Under the pieces are notes generated by a model, which ran no database searches, was not told the origin of the DNA, and was given only the letters and a program-made list of their open reading frames with translations. A DNA stretch of 64,000 nt from RGIG995 sp045652445 (GTDB lineage Bacteria; Bacillota; Clostridia; Oscillospirales; UBA644), in assembly GCA_045652445.1 (NCBI GenBank), contig JAZRUJ010000028.1, positions 1-64,000 on the forward strand. Reading direction: 5' to 3'. Made by a program: the position numbers and the translations under genes. Of the stretch, positions 60,469 through 64,000 are shown one piece after another (position 1 is the first letter of the stretch; each line of letters begins with the position of its first letter).

Positions 60469-60489
60469 CATAAATTAGGAGGATGAAAA

Positions 60490-63192
60490 ATGGAGACTCA
60501 AAATCGTTTCATCGTAGACAGTGTGGAAAAGCTGCAGGAAGCTATTGCGCGTACCAGAGCAGCTCAAAAAGTTTTTGCAACCTACACGCAGGAACAGGTA
60601 GATAAAATCTTTTTGGCTGCCGCTTCCGCCGCAAATAAGGCTCGAATTCCTCTTGCAAAAATGGCAGTAGAAGAAACCGGCATGGGCGTGGTAGAAGATA
60701 AGGTTATTAAAAACAACTATGCCGCCGAATATATCTATAACGCCTACAAAGACACAAAAACCTGCGGTGTAATCGAAGAAGACAAGGCGTTCGGGATTCA
60801 GAAAATCGCGGAACCCATCGGGGTAATTGCAGCGGTTATTCCTACTACAAACCCCACTTCCACCGCAATTTTCAAGTGCCTTTTAGCTTTGAAAACTCGT
60901 AACGCCATTATTATCTCTCCTCACCCCCGTGCAAAGAACTGCACCATCGCTGCCGCGAAGTTGATTTTGGATGCCGCAGTTGCCGCAGGTGCTCCCGAAG
61001 GGATTATTGACTGGATTGACGTCCCCTCTTTGGATATGACCAACACCGTTATGAAAGAAGCTGATATCATTCTTGCCACCGGTGGTCCCGGTATGGTTAA
61101 GGCAGCTTATTCTTCCGGTAAGCCTGCTCTGGGCGTCGGTGCCGGGAACACTCCCGCCATTATTGACGATTCTGCCGACATTTTGTTAGCAGTCAACTCC
61201 ATTATTCATTCTAAAACCTTTGATAACGGTATGATCTGTGCTTCCGAACAGTCTGTTCTGGTTCTGGAAAACATTTATGATGCTGTTAAGACCGAATTTG
61301 CCACCCGTGGCTGCTACTTCTTGAACAGCGAAGAAACGGAAAAAGTTCGCAAAACCATTATCATTAACGGTGCGTTGAATGCCAAAATCGTTGGACAGAA
61401 AGCCGCTAAAATTGCGGAACTTTCCGGGTTAACCGTTCCTGCTGACACCAAGATATTGATCGGCGAAGTGGAAAGTGTAGAACTATCTGAAGAATTTGCT
61501 CATGAAAAATTGTCTCCCGTTTTGGCAATGTATAAAGTTAAGACCTTTGAAGAAGCTTTGGACAAAGCCGACAAATTGGTTGCTGACGGTGGTTACGGTC
61601 ACACCGCTTCCGTATACCTGAACGACGTTACTGCTCGGGAAAAACTGTCTGCATTCGCAGCTCGCATGAAGACCTGCCGTATTCTCGTGAATACTCCCTC
61701 TTCTCACGGTGGTATCGGAGACTTGTACAACTTCAAATTGGCTCCTTCCCTGACTTTGGGTTGTGGCTCTTGGGGTGGTAACTCTGTCTCCGAAAACGTT
61801 GGAGTGAAACATCTTCTCAACATCAAAACCGTTGCCGAAAGAAGGGAAAATATGCTTTGGTTCCGAGCACCTGAAAAAGTTTATATTAAGAAAGGCTGCC
61901 TGCCCGTTGCCCTCGACGAACTGAAGACGGTCCGCGGCTCCAAAAAAGCTTTCATTGTTACCGATACGTTCCTGTATCAGAACGGTTACACCAAGCCCAT
62001 CACCGATAAATTGGACGAAATGGGCATTACCCATGCCACATTCTTCAACGTTCAGCCGGACCCCACCTTGGCAAACGCCATCGAAGGGGCAGCACAAATG
62101 CGTGCCTTCCAGCCCGATACCATCATCGCTCTGGGCGGTGGTTCTGCTATGGACGCAGCCAAGATTATGTGGGTTCTTTACGAACATCCCGATGCTGACT
62201 TCATGGATATGGCAATGCGGTTTATCGATATCCGCAAACGCGTTTATACCTTCCCCAAACTGGGTGAAAAGGCATACTTTATTGCCATCCCCACCTCTGC
62301 CGGTACCGGTTCGGAAGTAACTCCTTTCGCCGTTATTACCGACGAAAAGACCGGTGTAAAATATCCCTTGGCAGATTATGAACTTTTGCCCAACATGGCA
62401 ATTATTGACACGGATTTCCACATGTCTGCCCCCAAAGGCTTAACCGCCGCTTCCGGGATTGACGCCGTCACCCACGCAGTGGAAGCTTATGCAGCAATGC
62501 TTGCAACCGATTACACCGACGGTCTGGCTCTCCAAGCTCTGAAGAATATCTTTAAATATCTGCCCCGTGCTTATGAAAACGGTCAAACCGACGTGGAAGC
62601 CCGTGAAAAGATGGCAAACGCAGCTACGATGGCCGGTATGGCATTCGCCAATGCTTTCTTGGGAATTTGCCACTCTATGGCTCACAAGTTGGGTGCATTC
62701 CATCATCTGCCCCACGGCGTTGCCAATGCCCTGATGATTGAACAGGTTATTCGTTTCAACGCCTCTGAAGCTCCCGTTAAGATGGGTACTTTCTCTCAAT
62801 ACGATCATCCTCACACCTTGGCTCGGTATGCTGAAATTGCAGATTACCTGGGTCTGGGCGGAAAAAATGATGAAGAAAAGATGGAAAACCTTATCAAAGC
62901 CATCAATGACCTGAAAGCCAAGGTCGGCATCAAGGAAACCATCCGTGAATACGGCATCGGAGAACAAGACTTCCTGGACCGTTTGGACGACATGGTAGAA
63001 CAAGCCTTTGACGATCAGTGCACCGGAGCAAACCCCCGTTATCCCCTGATGAGCGAACTGAAGCAAATGTATCTGAATGCTTATTACGGCACCGCGTATA
63101 CCGATGCAAAAATGCCCACTGCCGTAGATATTGCTACCGAAGGCACTGCCGACAAGGGAAAAGCATCCTACCGCAAGGGCAAGAAAGCGTAA
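60490..63192 (+). CDS. adhE: Bifunctional acetaldehyde-CoA/alcohol dehydrogenase
   Basis: AdhE reduces acetyl-CoA to acetaldehyde and then to ethanol, regenerating NAD in fermentation. The 900-residue protein joins an aldehyde dehydrogenase domain (about 1-440; nucleophilic Cys in NGMICASEQS) and an iron-dependent alcohol dehydrogenase domain (about 455-880; GGGSAMDAAK and the iron-ligand stretch CHSMAHKLGAFHHLPHG). A basic C-terminal tail follows (KGKASYRKGKKA). AGGAGG lies before the ATG. Codon bias suggests high expression. AdhE usually forms filaments (spirosomes). Confidence 0.98.
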   Translation: METQNRFIVDSVEKLQEAIARTRAAQKVFATYTQEQVDKIFLAAASAANKARIPLAKMAVEETGMGVVEDKVIKNNYAAEYIYNAYKDTKTCGVIEEDKAFGIQKIAEPIGVIAAVIPTTNPTSTAIFKCLLALKTRNAIIISPHPRAKNCTIAAAKLILDAAVAAGAPEGIIDWIDVPSLDMTNTVMKEADIILATGGPGMVKAAYSSGKPALGVGAGNTPAIIDDSADILLAVNSIIHSKTFDNGMICASEQSVLVLENIYDAVKTEFATRGCYFLNSEETEKVRKTIIINGALNAKIVGQKAAKIAELSGLTVPADTKILIGEVESVELSEEFAHEKLSPVLAMYKVKTFEEALDKADKLVADGGYGHTASVYLNDVTAREKLSAFAARMKTCRILVNTPSSHGGIGDLYNFKLAPSLTLGCGSWGGNSVSENVGVKHLLNIKTVAERRENMLWFRAPEKVYIKKGCLPVALDELKTVRGSKKAFIVTDTFLYQNGYTKPITDKLDEMGITHATFFNVQPDPTLANAIEGAAQMRAFQPDTIIALGGGSAMDAAKIMWVLYEHPDADFMDMAMRFIDIRKRVYTFPKLGEKAYFIAIPTSAGTGSEVTPFAVITDEKTGVKYPLADYELLPNMAIIDTDFHMSAPKGLTAASGIDAVTHAVEAYAAMLATDYTDGLALQALKNIFKYLPRAYENGQTDVEAREKMANAATMAGMAFANAFLGICHSMAHKLGAFHHLPHGVANALMIEQVIRFNASEAPVKMGTFSQYDHPHTLARYAEIADYLGLGGKNDEEKMENLIKAINDLKAKVGIKETIREYGIGEQDFLDRLDDMVEQAFDDQCTGANPRYPLMSELKQMYLNAYYGTAYTDAKMPTAVDIATEGTADKGKASYRKGKKA

Positions 63193-63210
63193 TTAAAGGA
63201 GGGAATCGGA

Positions 63211-63960
63211 ATGAAACTTGACAGAGTAATTGCAGTACGAAACAACAAGACTATCTATCGCGACGGAGATCGCTGCGTTAAAGTTTTTGACGAAGATTAT
63301 TCCAAAGCAGACGTTCTCAATGAAGCATTGAATCAGGCAAGAATTGAAGAAACCGGTTTGAACATTCCCAAAATCCTGGAAGTTACCATGGTTGACGGAA
63401 AATGGGCAATTGTTTCTGAATATATTGAGGGAAAAACTCTTGCTCAGCTGATGGAAGAAGATGTAGAGAAAAAAGATGAATATATCGAGTTTCTCGTGGA
63501 TCTTCAGCTTGGCGTTCACACTAAAACAAGTCCTTTACTTAACAAATTAAAGGACAAAATGAACCGTAAAATCAGCATTTCCGAGCTTGATGCTACCACC
63601 CGGTATGATCTTCATACCCGTTTGGAAGGTATGCCCAAGCACAACAAAGTTTGCCACGGCGACTTCAACCCCTCCAACATCATTATTTCCGAAGACGGAA
63701 CTCCTTATATCCTTGACTGGTCCCATGCAACTCAGGGGAACGCTTCCGCCGATGCTGCTCGCACCTATCTCCTGTTCTGTTTGAACGGAGACATTGAAGG
63801 TGCAAAGAAGTATTTGGATCTTTTCTGTCAAAAGAGTAACACAGCAAAACAATACGTTCAGAAATGGATGCCCATTGTTGCCGCTTCTCAATCCGTAAAG
63901 GGCAACGAAAAAGAACGGGAATTCCTCCTTTCTTGGGTTGACGTTGTAGATTACGAATAA
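63211..63960 (+). CDS. Aminoglycoside phosphotransferase-fold kinase
   Basis: The 249-residue protein has the APH/choline kinase fold: an N-terminal lobe with VKVFDEDYSKADVLNEA, the hinge IVSEYIEGKTLAQLM, the catalytic loop CHGDFNPSNII with Asp, and the metal motif YILDWSHA. Members phosphorylate small molecules such as sugars, choline, homoserine or antibiotics. This group is widespread in Clostridia and is usually not a resistance gene. It starts 18 nt after adhE with AAAGGAGG and is probably co-transcribed. Confidence 0.88.
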   Translation: MKLDRVIAVRNNKTIYRDGDRCVKVFDEDYSKADVLNEALNQARIEETGLNIPKILEVTMVDGKWAIVSEYIEGKTLAQLMEEDVEKKDEYIEFLVDLQLGVHTKTSPLLNKLKDKMNRKISISELDATTRYDLHTRLEGMPKHNKVCHGDFNPSNIIISEDGTPYILDWSHATQGNASADAARTYLLFCLNGDIEGAKKYLDLFCQKSNTAKQYVQKWMPIVAASQSVKGNEKEREFLLSWVDVVDYE

Positions 63961-64000
63961 AGGTATAAAGAAAAAAACCACCCCCCATCCTGAAAATTCC
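63961..64000. other. Window end, nothing recognised
   Basis: These 40 bases after the kinase stop hold a C-rich patch (CCACCCCCCATCC) and no complete terminator or gene start. Confidence 0.5.

Noticed and set aside
61483..62421. 312-codon open frame opposite adhE
   Set aside because: Mirror frame of a strongly codon-biased gene; no motif.
63211..63960. Antibiotic resistance aminoglycoside phosphotransferase
   Set aside because: The fold fits, but the sequence resembles the broad housekeeping APH group of Clostridia, and the gene follows adhE in an ordinary setting.
1..64000. CRISPR arrays, rRNA genes, prophage or insertion sequences
   Set aside because: No regularly spaced repeats, rRNA signatures, transposases, integrases or phage structural genes were found on either strand.

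Overview
The window is from a spore-forming, fermentative, anaerobic member of the Clostridia (Bacillota), probably an uncultured relative of Oscillospirales or Christensenellales. This rests on the classical Firmicutes block yqfC-yqfD-phoH-ybeY-dgkA-era-recO, on sporulation genes (yqfC/yqfD, spoIIID, spmA/spmB, a SpoVB-like flippase, pdaA), on fermentation genes (pflB-pflA, adhE), on strong GGAGG-type ribosome binding sites, and on many near-consensus TTGACA-17-TATAAT promoters. Species assignment is inference.

Layout. 1-5.4 kb: the 3' part of dnaK, then dnaJ, then a membrane-anchored YD-repeat protein. 5.4-16.8 kb: one long leftward operon, yqfC to rnmV, holding RNA maturation, DNA repair, competence and replication genes from one strong promoter. 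16.8-24 kb: a GNAT/QueG-like fusion, a SpoVB-like flippase, a degenerate PAS/kinase-like protein behind spoIIID, a D,D-carboxypeptidase homologue that has lost its catalytic Ser and Lys, galE and a cytidylate-kinase-like gene. 24-26.1 kb: tRNA-Arg and an ECF sigma/anti-sigma/membrane protein module. 26.2-32.2 kb: purine salvage, xpt behind an unrecognised terminator-bearing leader, followed by a nucleoside ABC transporter. 32.2-35.5 kb: spmA/spmB and pdaA face away from each other across candidate sporulation promoters, then a phosphate transporter and tRNA-Asn.

35.8-38.9 kb: a ZTP (pfl) riboswitch in front of pflB-pflA. 38.9-46.5 kb: a GpsA-like dehydrogenase and a DeoR regulator with face-to-face promoters, a MATE pump, a two-component system, two small proteins, a WYL regulator and a candidate small RNA. 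46.5-52.4 kb: TldD/PmbA with RibU, then an F420-ligase-family protein and a GMP synthetase lacking its glutaminase domain. 52.7-59.0 kb: a six-gene catabolic cassette with a divergent PocR-AraC regulator, GAG-rich codon use unlike its surroundings, and a flanking pair of imperfect direct repeats. It is the best candidate here for a laterally acquired and undescribed pathway: PIG-L deacetylase, enolase-superfamily dehydratase, DapA-type aldolase, medium-chain dehydrogenase, M24 hydrolase and mutarotase-like protein. 59.2-64 kb: a LysR regulator, a rex remnant reduced to its winged-helix domain just upstream of adhE, adhE, and an APH-fold kinase.

The core genes are ordinary. The points that deserve attention are the cassette and its repeats, the rex remnant before adhE, the dead carboxypeptidase, the GNAT-QueG fusion, the xpt leader, a leaderless regulator mRNA, a candidate sRNA and two small unannotated-type ORFs.
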